Assembly: GCF_000183425.1 (NCBI RefSeq)
Contig: NC_014759.1
Location: forward strand, 3,503,001 to 3,567,000
Length of the DNA stretch: 64,000 nt
Source: Marivirga tractuosa DSM 4126
GTDB taxonomy: Bacteria; Bacteroidota; Bacteroidia; Cytophagales; Cyclobacteriaceae
Direction of reading: 5' to 3'
The notes under the pieces were generated by a model. It searched no databases and was not told the origin of the DNA. It saw nothing but the letters and a program-made list of their open reading frames with translations. Below, piece after piece: positions 9,601-18,103 of this stretch. The translations under genes and the position numbers were made by a program. Each line of letters opens with the position of its first letter. Positions within the stretch are counted from its first letter, which is position 1.

Positions 9601-12600
9601 TGTAGTGACTGAAACGATGCCCGATGATCCTGATCCGACTTCTGCTCTGATCTCAGAATCGGATTCTATAGTGAATGTAGCCGGAGTCCCTCCAAAGGTA
9701 ACTGATGTAGCTCCTGTGAAGTTATTGCCGCTAAGCGTAACAATTTCACCTTCAGCAGCAGAAGGAGGGGAGAATGAAGTAAAAGAGGGCGGCATAAAAG
9801 TGGTCACAGAAGCAGGGTTTCCACTTGCAGTAGGGTCTGTATTGTAGGCTTCAAGTCCCGCAGGGCCATTGTATTCAAATACTTGAAAATAGTAGGTTTC
9901 TCCTTGATTTAAGTTTGTAACGGTTACACTATTGCCATTTCCGTTGTACACTACATAGTTAGCAGTACCAATTTCGGTACCTGCAGTGCCAAAAGAGGCA
10001 TTTGCTGTATAAGTAATTAAGTCGACTGGGTTAGCATCTACTATGGAGCCCGCTTTCGCAATCACTATTCTATTGCTGCCATCTCCATTTGTCCAACTCA
10101 TCTCTGTTTGGTTTAATCCAGTATTGGAAAAGCTAATGATCGTGGCTGGTGAAGGTGTATCGCAAGCGGCATTACCATCAGTAATGGTCCAATTATTAGG
10201 TGTATTGGTCAAAATCTGTCTTTCACTACTGGCAGTGCAATAATTAAGGTTTAGTGCTCCCAAGCTTAGGCTTGGTTGCAGGCTTGGCAAACTTGACCAA
10301 CCTATCAAAGTAGCATCGTAGTTAGCAGTGGATAATCCAGAATTGTCAAGCATATTACCCATATCAGCGACATTTCCTACATCCCAATTCCCCAGGTTCT
10401 GATCAAAAGCGGTAGCATCTCGGAACATTGACCACATATCCGTTACGTTGCTTACATCCCAGCCACTGATGTCCTGATTAAAAATATCATTGTAACTGAA
10501 CATACTCCACATCTGCGTGACATTGCTCACATCCCAACTATCCAAGGGCTGGTTAAAGGCCACAACATTTGCATTTTCAAACATTAAACTCATATCCGTC
10601 ACCGAGCTTACGTCCCACAAGTCTAAGGGCTGATTGAAAACTTCCGCGCCACCAAACATTTCCTGCATAGTGGTCACACTGCTGACATTCCAATTGTTTA
10701 ATGGCTGGTCAAATGCTTTGGTGTAAGAAAACATCCCATTCATGAATTGCACATTACTCACATCCCATTGATCTAGGGGCTGATTGAAATCATCTAGTTC
10801 AAAAAACATAAGTTCCATGTTGACAACATTGCTTACATCCCAACTATTTAGGGGTTGATTATAAGCATAAGCACCGCCAAACATATATGCCATATTAGTT
10901 ACACTACTCACATCCCAATTGCTGATATCCTGATTAAAAAACCAGGCAAAATTGAAAAGGTAACTCATATCAGTTATTGTACTAACATCCCATGTACTCA
11001 AATCAGTATTGGTAAAAGCAGTAGCTTCTCTTACTCCAACAAACATGCTCGCCAAACTAGTCACGTTCGAAAGATCAGGAGTGTCAGCGGCATTTATCAC
11101 CATATTGCGGCAACTGTGAAAAGCTCCTTCCATACTTGTCCAAGGGTTATTCCCCCATTGTTCAATACTTCTAATTTTTTGTTGGTTTTGAAAAGTGCTA
11201 CCTCCGAAATTAATCCTGGGAAAAACGCCTGAAATTCTCACCTCATAAACATCTGTATTAGCAAGTCCGAATATAGTAGTATTACCTGTTCGGCCAGAAA
11301 AGGAACCCTCACCCGTGCCTGGATTCGTCAGATTGGACCAGGCAACGTCATAGTTATACCCACCACCTGATGTGGGTATGATGATACTTCCATTATCAGT
11401 AACCCAAGTGGTAACAAAAGGACTAAACATAAACCCGTCTAGACTAGCGGTGCCATCAGCTGTAGTGACTGCTACAGCTCCTGAAGTTGATCCCGCTGCC
11501 ACCACAGCTGTTATTTCAGTATCAGAGACAAAAACATAAGACTCGGCAGGAGTACCCCCGAAACTAACATCTGTCACTCCGGTAAAATCTTCTCCTGTGA
11601 TAGTGATGGTTTCACCCGCATTAGCATAGTTGGGAGAAATTGAAGTGATGACTGGTCGTACCCAAATAGCAACTGTGAAACCGGCAAATGATAGGTCACC
11701 TCCTGCTAAATCAGCAATGCCATCATTATTGAAATCAGCTGATATTACGCCATAGGGTCGACTTGGACTAACATTCAGTGGAAAAGTACTGAATGAACTC
11801 ACAGCGCCAATTCCGTCTCCTTGCAATACAGGAAAATTTGACTGGTTTCCACCCCCAACAACTATATCAGTAGTGCCATTTCCATCAAAGTTTCCGCGAT
11901 TTAAGCCGAAAGGAGTAGAACCCATAGCTACTGGGCTCCCTGATGCTGTGAAATTGCCAGCTCCATCTCCTGAATATATTTCAACAGTTGGGGAAGTAAT
12001 ATTCAGAATTGCTAAATCCATATTAGTATCACTATTAAAATATCCCGTGACTAATCGGAAAGGTCGTGAGCCCGTAGCAAATGATATAGGGGCATCGAAA
12101 AGATCTGCACCCTCATTAAATAGCATTATATGTCCCTGATTATTATTATAATCGAGTAGTGCAATATCTAAAAAACCGTCATTATTAAAATCTGCCACAT
12201 CCAGAGCACTGGGTTCACCTAAACCGGCAGGAATAAAGGGTGAATAGCTGGCATGGGCAAAATTACCTGACCCATCTCCAAGCAATACTGAAACTTCATC
12301 GGAGATATTAGCGGTGATAATGTCCATATTGCCGTCTTTGTTGATATCTGCTATGGCTAATCCTGCTTTATCATTGATAATAGTTGAAAAAAAAGCGGGT
12401 GATGGAAAAGCAGTAAAGGTACCGTCCCCATTACCTTGAAAAAGTTCAAGACCTCCGTTTTTGCCTGCTGCAATATCTAAATTACCATCCCCATCAAAGT
12501 CCGCTACTTGCAGATTTCTAACCTCACCACTCGCTAGGGCAGTGTTAGCACCAGTAGAGAAAACGCCACTTCCGTCATTTTCTTGAAATTGAATAACGTT

Positions 12601-14409
12601 ATTGGTGTTGGTTCTGTCAGCTATGATGATATCAACATCTCCGTCATTATCAAAATCACCCGCAGCAATTGTATTAGATTGGATACTGCTAGAGTATTGG
12701 GTTGTTGAGAATCTAGTATTTGTCAGAGGCAGAGGTCCAGGAACTGTTAGGGTGAAAAATGGCGTGCTAGAGTTAATAGAACTTGCCTGCAGCCCATTAG
12801 CATTATTCCTCACGATTATTGGGGTCACAGAGGATCCTCCGGCTGGAACATTTACCAGTATTTCGGTTCCTGCGGCATTGGCATTGGCTGTGACTTTCAC
12901 AGGGCCAAAGAAAATATCATTTGGGCCCGATGGGTTAAACATTGAACCTGAAATAGTCACTTCAGTGCCCACTGGGGCCGAAGTTGGACTGATAGAGGTG
13001 ATAAGGATGCTTGGTGGAGGAACTAAAGTTTCAGTAGCACCCATGTTCAGCTGCCCGTTTTGCACTCGCACATCTCCCGAGATGTCATAATCAAGAACGG
13101 AGCTAGACCTTAATGTTCCATCAAAATTGTAATTAATATTAGGAAGTAGAGCTTGGTTTGCCAAATTTGCAGCAGGCGAATTGTCGAACAATCGGAAATC
13201 ACTGTTGTCCGTATCAACAAAAAGAGGATCTGCTGTATAAAGCATGCCTGTACCAATAGTTGTTCCGGTATAGCCTGCCAAAACCACGTTGGTTTCTGGC
13301 ACTAAGGAATAAGAGACATTAAGTAAGGCTTCATTGGAATTTTCCCATGTATTGATATATGGAATACCCGTTCCGTCTGTAGACGTATTTTGCCAGAAAA
13401 TACTGTTCTGGATATTTATAATATCATCCCCACCTGTTCCTGAGCTTCCCAAGTTATAAATTGCAGCTCCCGAAGAGCTGAAGTTGGTTGTGATATTTTC
13501 AAAAAAGCTACAATTTGTAATTTCGACTCTTGCTGTGCCAGTAAAATTATTACCATTGTTATACACAGCACCACCATCAAATCCGGCACTGTTTTGATAA
13601 AAAACTGTGTTAATAAGTTCTGGAATGGTGCTTCCACCTGAAAGTGCAAAATTATACATACCCCCTCCAGCATCTGCAAGATTTTGAATAAATTGGCAAT
13701 TTAGAAGCGTAGGAATAGCGTTGTCAAATTGCCCCCAATTATATATTCCGCCTCCATTAGTAGCGGTGTTTCGATAAAAAATAACATTCTTTATGACAGG
13801 TGCAGAGGCTCCTGGCCTCCCACTGTTATACCAACCACCACCATCTTGAGCGTTGCCAGTCCCAGTGGCAGCACCACTTGTAATGGTAAACCCATCAACT
13901 AATGTCTGACTAGAAACTCCATAAGTATACACTACATGGTAGGCATTTTCTCCGTAATTGTTATAGGCAAGACTAGGGAAAGTGTTACTGACATTGTCAT
14001 CTGCAGCTAAATCTCCACTCAGAATTGTTTCATTAGCTTGGCCAAAACCGAAGTTTATTCTTTGGCTAATAGCTGTTTCTGTGCCAAGGAATCCACCATA
14101 TACCTTTACACCATCAGTGATTTTGAATGATACGAGTCTGTTGTCTCCTGTTGTAGTATTTCCAGAAAATAACTCCCATTGCTGGCTAGGCAAGTAGGTG
14201 CCACGTGCTACCCAGATTTGATTACCGCTAAGGGCTGCGGTTAAGGCGTCATGTAAGGCTGTAGGCCCACGATAAGCATCAGCCCAAGTCGTCCCGTCAT
14301 TATTGCCCGTAGCTAAAGAGCCATTAACGTAGATCTGGGCAATTATCTGACTGCTCAAAAACATAAATATTAGAGCAAATCCAGTAGCAATTTTTTTATA
14401 AAAATTCAT
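6616..14409 (-). CDS. giant T9SS-exported surface mosaic protein with BspA-like repeats
   Basis: This 2597-aa protein is built from modules (residue numbers approximate). These are a signal peptide (1-25, cleavage after IIA), a Pmp-like right-handed beta-helix (27-460), an IPT/TIG fold (465-555), FG-GAP/VCBS repeats with DxDxDG-type calcium loops (570-907) and an IPT domain (914-1000). BspA/DUF285 leucine-rich repeats of the form FNQPLDxWDVSxVTxMxxMF follow (1000-1370), then an fn3-like domain (1417-1540), two IPT domains (1540-1700), five near-identical 116-aa choice-of-anchor-D repeats (1702-2281) plus a degenerate sixth. The last 90 residues are a gliding-motility-type (type B) sorting domain with ITPNGDGRHDLL. 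BspA repeats suggest adhesion. I start at 14409 because it gives a clean signal peptide; an in-frame ATG at 14439 adds ten residues. Confidence 0.92.
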   Translation of the reverse strand: MNFYKKIATGFALIFMFLSSQIIAQIYVNGSLATGNNDGTTWADAYRGPTALHDALTAALSGNQIWVARGTYLPSQQWELFSGNTTTGDNRLVSFKITDGVKVYGGFLGTETAISQRINFGFGQANETILSGDLAADDNVSNTFPSLAYNNYGENAYHVVYTYGVSSQTLVDGFTITSGAATGTGNAQDGGGWYNSGRPGASAPVIKNVIFYRNTATNGGGIYNWGQFDNAIPTLLNCQFIQNLADAGGGMYNFALSGGSTIPELINTVFYQNSAGFDGGAVYNNGNNFTGTARVEITNCSFFENITTNFSSSGAAIYNLGSSGTGGDDIINIQNSIFWQNTSTDGTGIPYINTWENSNEALLNVSYSLVPETNVVLAGYTGTTIGTGMLYTADPLFVDTDNSDFRLFDNSPAANLANQALLPNINYNFDGTLRSSSVLDYDISGDVRVQNGQLNMGATETLVPPPSILITSISPTSAPVGTEVTISGSMFNPSGPNDIFFGPVKVTANANAAGTEILVNVPAGGSSVTPIIVRNNANGLQASSINSSTPFFTLTVPGPLPLTNTRFSTTQYSSSIQSNTIAAGDFDNDGDVDIIIADRTNTNNVIQFQENDGSGVFSTGANTALASGEVRNLQVADFDGDGNLDIAAGKNGGLELFQGNGDGTFTAFPSPAFFSTIINDKAGLAIADINKDGNMDIITANISDEVSVLLGDGSGNFAHASYSPFIPAGLGEPSALDVADFNNDGFLDIALLDYNNNQGHIMLFNEGADLFDAPISFATGSRPFRLVTGYFNSDTNMDLAILNITSPTVEIYSGDGAGNFTASGSPVAMGSTPFGLNRGNFDGNGTTDIVVGGGNQSNFPVLQGDGIGAVSSFSTFPLNVSPSRPYGVISADFNNDGIADLAGGDLSFAGFTVAIWVRPVITSISPNYANAGETITITGEDFTGVTDVSFGGTPAESYVFVSDTEITAVVAAGSTSGAVAVTTADGTASLDGFMFSPFVTTWVTDNGSIIIPTSGGGYNYDVAWSNLTNPGTGEGSFSGRTGNTTIFGLANTDVYEVRISGVFPRINFGGSTFQNQQKIRSIEQWGNNPWTSMEGAFHSCRNMVINAADTPDLSNVTSLASMFVGVREATAFTNTDLSTWDVSTITDMSYLFNFAWFFNQDISNWDVSSVTNMAYMFGGAYAYNQPLNSWDVSNVVNMELMFFELDDFNQPLDQWDVSNVQFMNGMFSYTKAFDQPLNNWNVSSVTTMQEMFGGAEVFNQPLDLWDVSSVTDMSLMFENANVVAFNQPLDSWDVSNVTQMWSMFSYNDIFNQDISGWDVSNVTDMWSMFRDATAFDQNLGNWDVGNVADMGNMLDNSGLSTANYDATLIGWSSLPSLQPSLSLGALNLNYCTASSERQILTNTPNNWTITDGNAACDTPSPATIISFSNTGLNQTEMSWTNGDGSNRIVIAKAGSIVDANPVDLITYTANASFGTAGTEIGTANYVVYNGNGNSVTVTNLNQGETYYFQVFEYNGPAGLEAYNTDPTASGNPASVTTFMPPSFTSFSPPSAAEGEIVTLSGNNFTGATSVTFGGTPATFTIESDSEIRAEVGSGSSGIVSVTTPGGTSNLSDFIFIPAPVINSFTPASATAGETVIIEGTDFSNVSVILIAGINVTSFNLNSDSEIAAIVPAGGSTAGITVTTPGGTVSITGFNYIATPEIDIFEGATNLATNATLNFDDIVEGASTSKILTIDNPGPDDLVISDIQLSDGTAFTVSGIALPTTIAAQTSADFTLTFSSAVVQSWNDVLSISSNDSDENPFNLNVEGIVLPTPVPEIEVSNASVSLTSNDNISFADLVQNDPSDQVLTITNAGTADLVVSDIQLNNGTAFSITGITLPATIAAGASADFTLTFSSAVVQSWSDVLSISSNDSNENPFNLNIEGTIIPTPVPEIEVSNASVSLTSNDNISFADLVQNDASDQVLTITNAGTADLVVSDIQLTNGTAFSITGITLPATIVAGASAGFTLTFSSAVVQNWSDILSISSNDSDENPFNLNVEGTIIPTPVPEIEVSNASESLTSNDNISFANLIQNDASDQVLTISNSGTADLVVSDIQLTNGTAFSITGITLPATIAAEASVDFTLTFSNAVVQSWNDVLSISSNDSDENPFNLNVAGTIIPTPTPEIEVNNASVSLASNDNISFADLVQNDASDQLLTITNAGSADLVVTDIQLNNGTAFSITGITLPVTIAAGASADFTLTFSSAVVQSWNDVLSISSNDSDENSFNLNLTGTIVPLPTPEIEVRQRSELINGVVQFGTVNENSDVSLSFEILNVGTASLLISEISSSSPKFTSSGINLPLSISAGQSNSFDLRLSTDQVGAFESTISIRSNDPNQEVFSFNVRAVVSGGRAVIIITNPDNSTNRIVISEEDVDLGQTSFNLNIERLFGIENLSDTEELIIEDITTDNPLFTISNIPGSIPAGGWEQFSLTLNSKKVGFNSTTITVTSSINDFSFNVIAEVISEEEPQLITYNLITPNGDGRHDLLFIENISLFPNNTVSIFNRLGNKVFEISNYDNTTHVFEGIASSGQELITGNYYYVIDKGDGSQRISGFLLIKR
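7566..9306 (-). repeat. five tandem 348-bp repeats within the giant surface gene
   Basis: Boundaries recur at about 7566, 7914, 8262, 8610, 8958 and 9306, a strict 348-bp (116-codon) period. The copies are nearly identical at the nucleotide level through the middle units, including silent positions, which indicates recent duplication or ongoing homogenisation. They encode choice-of-anchor-D (ASPM/HYDIN-like) beta-sandwich domains. A degenerate further copy lies at about 7240-7566. Confidence 0.9.
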
Positions 14410-14879
14410 TTTAACAGGCAGTATATTAATTTCTCGCATCGTAATAATTTGTTAATCGTTCACAGGTTGCAGCAAAATTCTCCAATTAGGTTGATTAGAT
14501 TTTTTTATTCTCCTCATCGATTTCTGATTCCTGCCATTTTGTACAATAAGATTGATGAGCTTTTTATTTCAATTTGTTTTAGTTAAAGCAAATGGGTAGG
14601 TCGGATTTACATTTTATTGCTTTTAAGTCAGATTATGCTGGTGCCCTACCATTACTCTTCTCTGAAATAAGTGATAATCAGTGAGATGGAAAACCGATCT
14701 AGGACGAAGACCCTGATTTATTGTCCGAAGACCAGGGTTTATTGTCCGAAGCTCTATTTTTACTTTTCGACCAGAAGCTGGGACTTGGAAAAATGCAGGC
14801 TTAGATTTTTTTACTTTAGCTTTCCACTGATTTTTTTAATCACCTCAATTAAGTTTTGTATTATTGTTGATTGTAATCT
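14410..14879. other. 470-bp intergenic region with no convincing gene
   Basis: It separates the divergent surface gene and the Nudix gene. At about 14708-14752 the phrase TTTATTGTCCGAAG occurs twice, and its first copy is enclosed by ACCCTG/CAGGGT. At 14592-14655 AATGGGTAGG and CCCTACCATT are nearly complementary ends of a 60-nt stretch. A 70-codon ORF at 14671-14883 lacks any family signal and is not called. Promoters for both neighbours must lie here, but I see no exact TAnnTTTG box (the nearest is TACTTTAG at 14812). Confidence 0.5.
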
Positions 14880-15512
14880 ATGATACTGGAGTTAAAAAAA
14901 TATCTGGAAGCACGATTAGCGCAAGAACTGCCTGGAGATAATGCCCATCAACAGATGATGGCGCAACCCATCGGACAGCGCTTTAAAATGCAATATGACA
15001 AGCCACCCAAAAAAGGAGCTGTGATGATTGCGCTTTACCCAGATGAAGGTAAAATCTACTTCCCTTTAATGCAAAGACCACCATATCAAGGCATTCACGG
15101 AGGACAAGTAAGCCTGCCAGGAGGTAAAAAGGAAGATTCTGATGATAATTTGATTGAAACCGCTATCAGGGAAACTTTTGAGGAAATTGGAGTAAAAATT
15201 CCTGATAATCAAGTCATTGGAAGCCTATCGGATTTAAATGTAACGGCTAGTAATTTTATAGTGAAGCCAGTGGTCAGTATTTTAGATCGAAAGCCCGAAT
15301 TTATTAAAGACCCTCGTGAAGTTGAGCATATTTTTAAAGCTGAAGTGCAGCATTTAATCCATCCCCAAACTTTACAGGAGAAAGAACTGACAGTAGCCCA
15401 AGAAATTAGATTAAAAGCCCCTTTCTTTGATATAGAAGAAAAGGTTGTTTGGGGTGCTACTGCCATGATTTTAAGTGAATTTGTAGAAATTTTGAAAGAA
15501 CATTATAAATAA
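14880..15512 (+). CDS. Nudix hydrolase, CoA pyrophosphatase subfamily
   Basis: The 210-aa protein carries the Nudix catalytic helix IRETFEEIGV and, just before it, the subfamily motif LMQRPPYQGIHGGQVSLPGG. That motif matches the LLxxRxxxxRxxxGxxxFPGG pattern of coenzyme A-specific Nudix enzymes (NudL/UPF0035). The known reaction is hydrolysis of CoA or its derivatives to 3',5'-ADP and 4'-phosphopantetheine. It is cytoplasmic and has no signal peptide. Its stop codon overlaps the start of the next gene by one nucleotide, so the two are cotranscribed. Substrate is inferred from the motif only. Confidence 0.86.
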   Translation: MILELKKYLEARLAQELPGDNAHQQMMAQPIGQRFKMQYDKPPKKGAVMIALYPDEGKIYFPLMQRPPYQGIHGGQVSLPGGKKEDSDDNLIETAIRETFEEIGVKIPDNQVIGSLSDLNVTASNFIVKPVVSILDRKPEFIKDPREVEHIFKAEVQHLIHPQTLQEKELTVAQEIRLKAPFFDIEEKVVWGATAMILSEFVEILKEHYK

Positions 15513-16759
15513 TGGAGAAACCTTTAATCACCAATGATGCCGTAGTTTTAGGCCTGTTAATGTTAATATTGGCAGCCATTTTTATCACCGCTTCTAGCAA
15601 AAAATCAGGCTGGCAGAAATTCTACCGATTTGTACCCTCCGTTTTACTATGCTATTTCATTCCATCTTTATTTAACACATTTGGCATCATTTCAGGAGAT
15701 GAATCCAATCTTTACTATATGTCTTCTCGCTATTTATTGCCCAGTGCTTTAGTGTTATTGACCATTAGTATTGATTTAAAAGCCATTGGAAGATTGGGGA
15801 AGAAAGCCATCATTATGTTTTTCGCAGGTACTGTTGGGATTGTCATTGGAGGCCCGCTGTCCATTTTAATTGTTTCTTCTTTTGCACCTGACATTGTTGG
15901 GGGCGTTGGTCCTGATGCTGTCTGGAGAGGAATGGCCACCATAGCCGGAAGTTGGATAGGTGGAGGAGCCAATCAAGCCGCGATGTTTGAAACTTTCGGA
16001 GCCAGTGAAGATTTATTCGCTACCATGATCACCGTGGATGTGATTGTAGCCAATATCTGGATGGCATTTTTACTTTATGGAGTCGGAATTTCTAAAAAAC
16101 TTGACAAAAGATTAAAAGCTGATGCTTCTTCCATAGAGGAGGTGAAAAACGGAATTGAAAAGTACCAGGCTTCTATTATGAAAATTCCAACTCTGCCAGA
16201 AGTAATGACTGTTTTAGCTATTGGCTTTGGAGCAACGGGTATAGCACATTTCGGAGCTGATATCATTGCTCCTTGGATAGGTGAAGTAGCTCCTCAATTA
16301 GATAAATTCAGTTTGACTTCCTCTTTCTTTTGGTTGGTCGTAATTGCCACTACCATTGGCTTAGGGCTATCATTTACCAAAGCCCGAAAATTCGAAGGCG
16401 TAGGTGCTTCCCGTCTGGGAAGCGTTATGATTTATATTTTGGTAGCTTCTATCGGAATGCTAATGGATGTAACCGCCATATTCGATAATCCTGGTTTCTT
16501 TATGGTAGGTTTGATTTGGATGGCAGTTCATGTCATCGTTTTACTGGGAGTAGCCAAAATCATCAAAGCACCGTATTTCTTTGTGGCTGTCGGGAGTCAA
16601 GCTAATGTTGGCGGTGCGGCTTCAGCTCCAATAGTTGCAGGTGCTTTTCATCCCAGCCTAGCTCCGGTTGGAGTGCTTTTGGCAGTTTTAGGGTATGCGC
16701 TAGGTACTTATGCAGCTTATATTTGTGGGTTATTGTTACAGGCGGCTGCGGCTGTTTAA
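15512..16759 (+). CDS. DUF819 family multispanning membrane protein
   Basis: This 415-aa integral membrane protein has about ten hydrophobic segments and the typical DUF819 (YjcL-like) features: TISIDLKAIGRLGKK after the second helix pair, a glycine-rich AGSWIGGGANQAAM loop near residue 150, and a C-terminal GSQANVGGAASAPIVAGA loop. These two pseudo-symmetric glycine-rich loops resemble the discontinuous helices of secondary transporters, so a transport role is plausible but the substrate is unknown. It is coupled to the upstream Nudix gene by a 1-nt overlap. Confidence 0.85.
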   Translation: MEKPLITNDAVVLGLLMLILAAIFITASSKKSGWQKFYRFVPSVLLCYFIPSLFNTFGIISGDESNLYYMSSRYLLPSALVLLTISIDLKAIGRLGKKAIIMFFAGTVGIVIGGPLSILIVSSFAPDIVGGVGPDAVWRGMATIAGSWIGGGANQAAMFETFGASEDLFATMITVDVIVANIWMAFLLYGVGISKKLDKRLKADASSIEEVKNGIEKYQASIMKIPTLPEVMTVLAIGFGATGIAHFGADIIAPWIGEVAPQLDKFSLTSSFFWLVVIATTIGLGLSFTKARKFEGVGASRLGSVMIYILVASIGMLMDVTAIFDNPGFFMVGLIWMAVHVIVLLGVAKIIKAPYFFVAVGSQANVGGAASAPIVAGAFHPSLAPVGVLLAVLGYALGTYAAYICGLLLQAAAAV

Positions 16760-16875
16760 CTTTTTCCTTTTGTAAGGAGAATGCCTTGGCTGCCAGAGCT
16801 TCACTGCTCGTGTTGTAAGTAGCTGATTAGCATGTTGCCAGCCAATGCTTCTGAAAAAATATTCCGTACCTTTTT

Positions 16876-17706
16876 TTACTCATTTTTCGATTCAAATATT
16901 TTTTCAAACGCATTGTATACTGCAATGTGTAGTGCATCACCATGAGATTTGCCTTCTAAAAAATTGAAGTACAACTGCGAGTTCTGATTTTTGTTTTTCA
17001 ATAATTTTTCAAATAATTCTTTGGCAGTACGTTCCATTACTTCACCTTCCTTTCCTACTGCCACATAGATTGATTTTTTGGAACCGTAGGATTTTGGATC
17101 TCTTTCCAAAAGATTTTCATTATCCCACCATAAACTCGGACTGACAATAATGTAGTTATCGAAAAGTTCAGGTTTTTCAAATAATATTTCAGTGGCTAAT
17201 AGTCCCCCTAAAGATTGTCCAATTATCGTTTTACTTGATTTTGTCCGATAGACTGAGTCAATAAATGGTTGAAGTTCCTTTTCCAAAAAGCTTATGAATT
17301 TTCCCGATTTTCCAGAGGTGGGGAATTCTTTTTGGTCTAGTTTATTTTCAGAAGGATATGTGAAATCTCTTTTTCTATCAATATTTGCAATACCGACCAC
17401 TATGGATTCTGGTATCATATTGATCCAGGGAAAAGATCCAAATTGAACAAGTCCTGAAATATGAATAAAATCTTCATCTCTAGAGCCATCCAGCAAGTAA
17501 ATCACGGGATATTTTTTTGAACTATCAGCTTCATAATTTGAAGGTAGGTAAATATTTAGGGTTCTGTTTTCATTCAAAATTTTTGAATTGATACTAACGA
17601 TCTTACCTATTGTGAAATCAGTTTCACTAATTTTCTCAGGTAATGTTTGACCAAATGAGAAGTTAGCTATTAAAAAAAGTAGAATGCTTAAAAATATATG
17701 TCTCAT
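16876..17706 (-). CDS. exported esterase of the esterase D / Fes-like alpha/beta hydrolase family
   Basis: The 276-aa protein has a signal peptide (MRHIFLSILLFLIANFSFG-Q), the nucleophile elbow GQSLGG (Ser165), a family block LNIYLPSNY followed by YPVIYLLDG near residues 50-74, and a late GKSHGDALH that supplies the catalytic His. This matches the putative-esterase family that includes esterase D, IroE and Fes-like siderophore esterases. Secretion to the periplasm or beyond is expected. The natural ester is unknown, and no siderophore genes are nearby. It is convergent with the DUF819 gene, 116 bp away. Confidence 0.85.
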   Translation of the reverse strand: MRHIFLSILLFLIANFSFGQTLPEKISETDFTIGKIVSINSKILNENRTLNIYLPSNYEADSSKKYPVIYLLDGSRDEDFIHISGLVQFGSFPWINMIPESIVVGIANIDRKRDFTYPSENKLDQKEFPTSGKSGKFISFLEKELQPFIDSVYRTKSSKTIIGQSLGGLLATEILFEKPELFDNYIIVSPSLWWDNENLLERDPKSYGSKKSIYVAVGKEGEVMERTAKELFEKLLKNKNQNSQLYFNFLEGKSHGDALHIAVYNAFEKIFESKNE

Positions 17707-17935
17707 AAAATGCTCTTTAACTTGAATACCATGGCATAGATCGATTTATGGAATTGTAAAAATAGAAAAAATGAATTTCCAATCGAGCTACTTTGAAGTA
17801 TTTCCTTGATTACCCAACTAGCGTGACTTCCCCATTTCGTGCTGTAATTATAGCTACATCAGCATGTTAGAAGGCTGTTTTTTAATTACTTACAAAAATA
17901 AAAACAGCGCTTCCGTAAAAATATTGTACTCCAAA
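17707..17935. other. intergenic region upstream of the sulfur operon promoter
   Basis: This stretch separates the divergent esterase gene from the sulfur operon leader. I see no gene, RNA or strong palindrome in it. Confidence 0.5.
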
Positions 17936-17968
17936 TTTGGTTAAGTCAAAATCAAGTTTCTATATTTG
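17936..17968 (+). promoter_or_regulatory. Bacteroidota-type sigma-A promoter of the sulfur operon
   Basis: TTTG at 17936-17939 and TATATTTG at 17961-17968 match the -33 TTTG and -7 TAnnTTTG elements, separated by 21 nt. Transcription would start near 17975, immediately before the hairpin and SAM riboswitch, giving a leader of about 400 nt before metZ. Confidence 0.75.
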
Positions 17969-17977
17969 AGCCATCAT

Positions 17978-17993
17978 ATCGGTTTCGACCGAT
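17978..17993 (+). other. UUCG-tetraloop hairpin at the 5' end of the leader RNA
   Basis: ATCGGT-TTCG-ACCGAT is a perfect 6-bp stem with a UUCG loop. It begins a few nucleotides after the predicted transcription start and abuts the riboswitch P1 stem. A 5'-end stabilising hairpin is a likely role. Confidence 0.6.
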
Positions 17994-18092
17994 TTATATA
18001 GATGAGGTGAGAGAACAGGCTCGTTGACCCTCTGGCAACCCCCAAGCAATTTGGAAAGGTGCCAATTCCTGCCCAATGAAGGGAAATATAAA
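17993..18092 (+). ncRNA. SAM riboswitch (S-box, SAM-I clan)
   Basis: The conserved S-box core is readable: GAGGTGAGAG with a paired CCTCT, then GGCAACC, a short P3 (CCAA/TTGG) and the hallmark AAGGTGCCAATTCCTGC. P1 can form from TTTATAT (17993-17999) and ATATAAA (18086-18092), and P4 from CCC/GGG around AATGAA. It binds S-adenosylmethionine and normally lowers expression of methionine genes, here metZ and the sulfate assimilation genes. No classical terminator follows directly. The Cys-rich leader ORF starts 11 nt after P1, so control may act on its translation or on Rho. Confidence 0.88.
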
Positions 18093-18103
18093 ACGGTAAA
18101 ACA

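Noticed and set aside
6881..13090. Many plus-strand ORFs within the giant surface gene
   Set aside because: They are frames opposite a repetitive Ser/Thr/Val-rich gene and have no features of their own.
14671..14883. 70-codon plus-strand ORF before the Nudix gene
   Set aside because: No signal peptide or family features, composition like the surrounding non-coding DNA, and it runs into the Nudix start.
16786..16845. TTGGCTG/CAGCCAA inverted repeat between the DUF819 and esterase genes
   Set aside because: The loop is 46 nt and no U tract follows; too weak for a terminator call.
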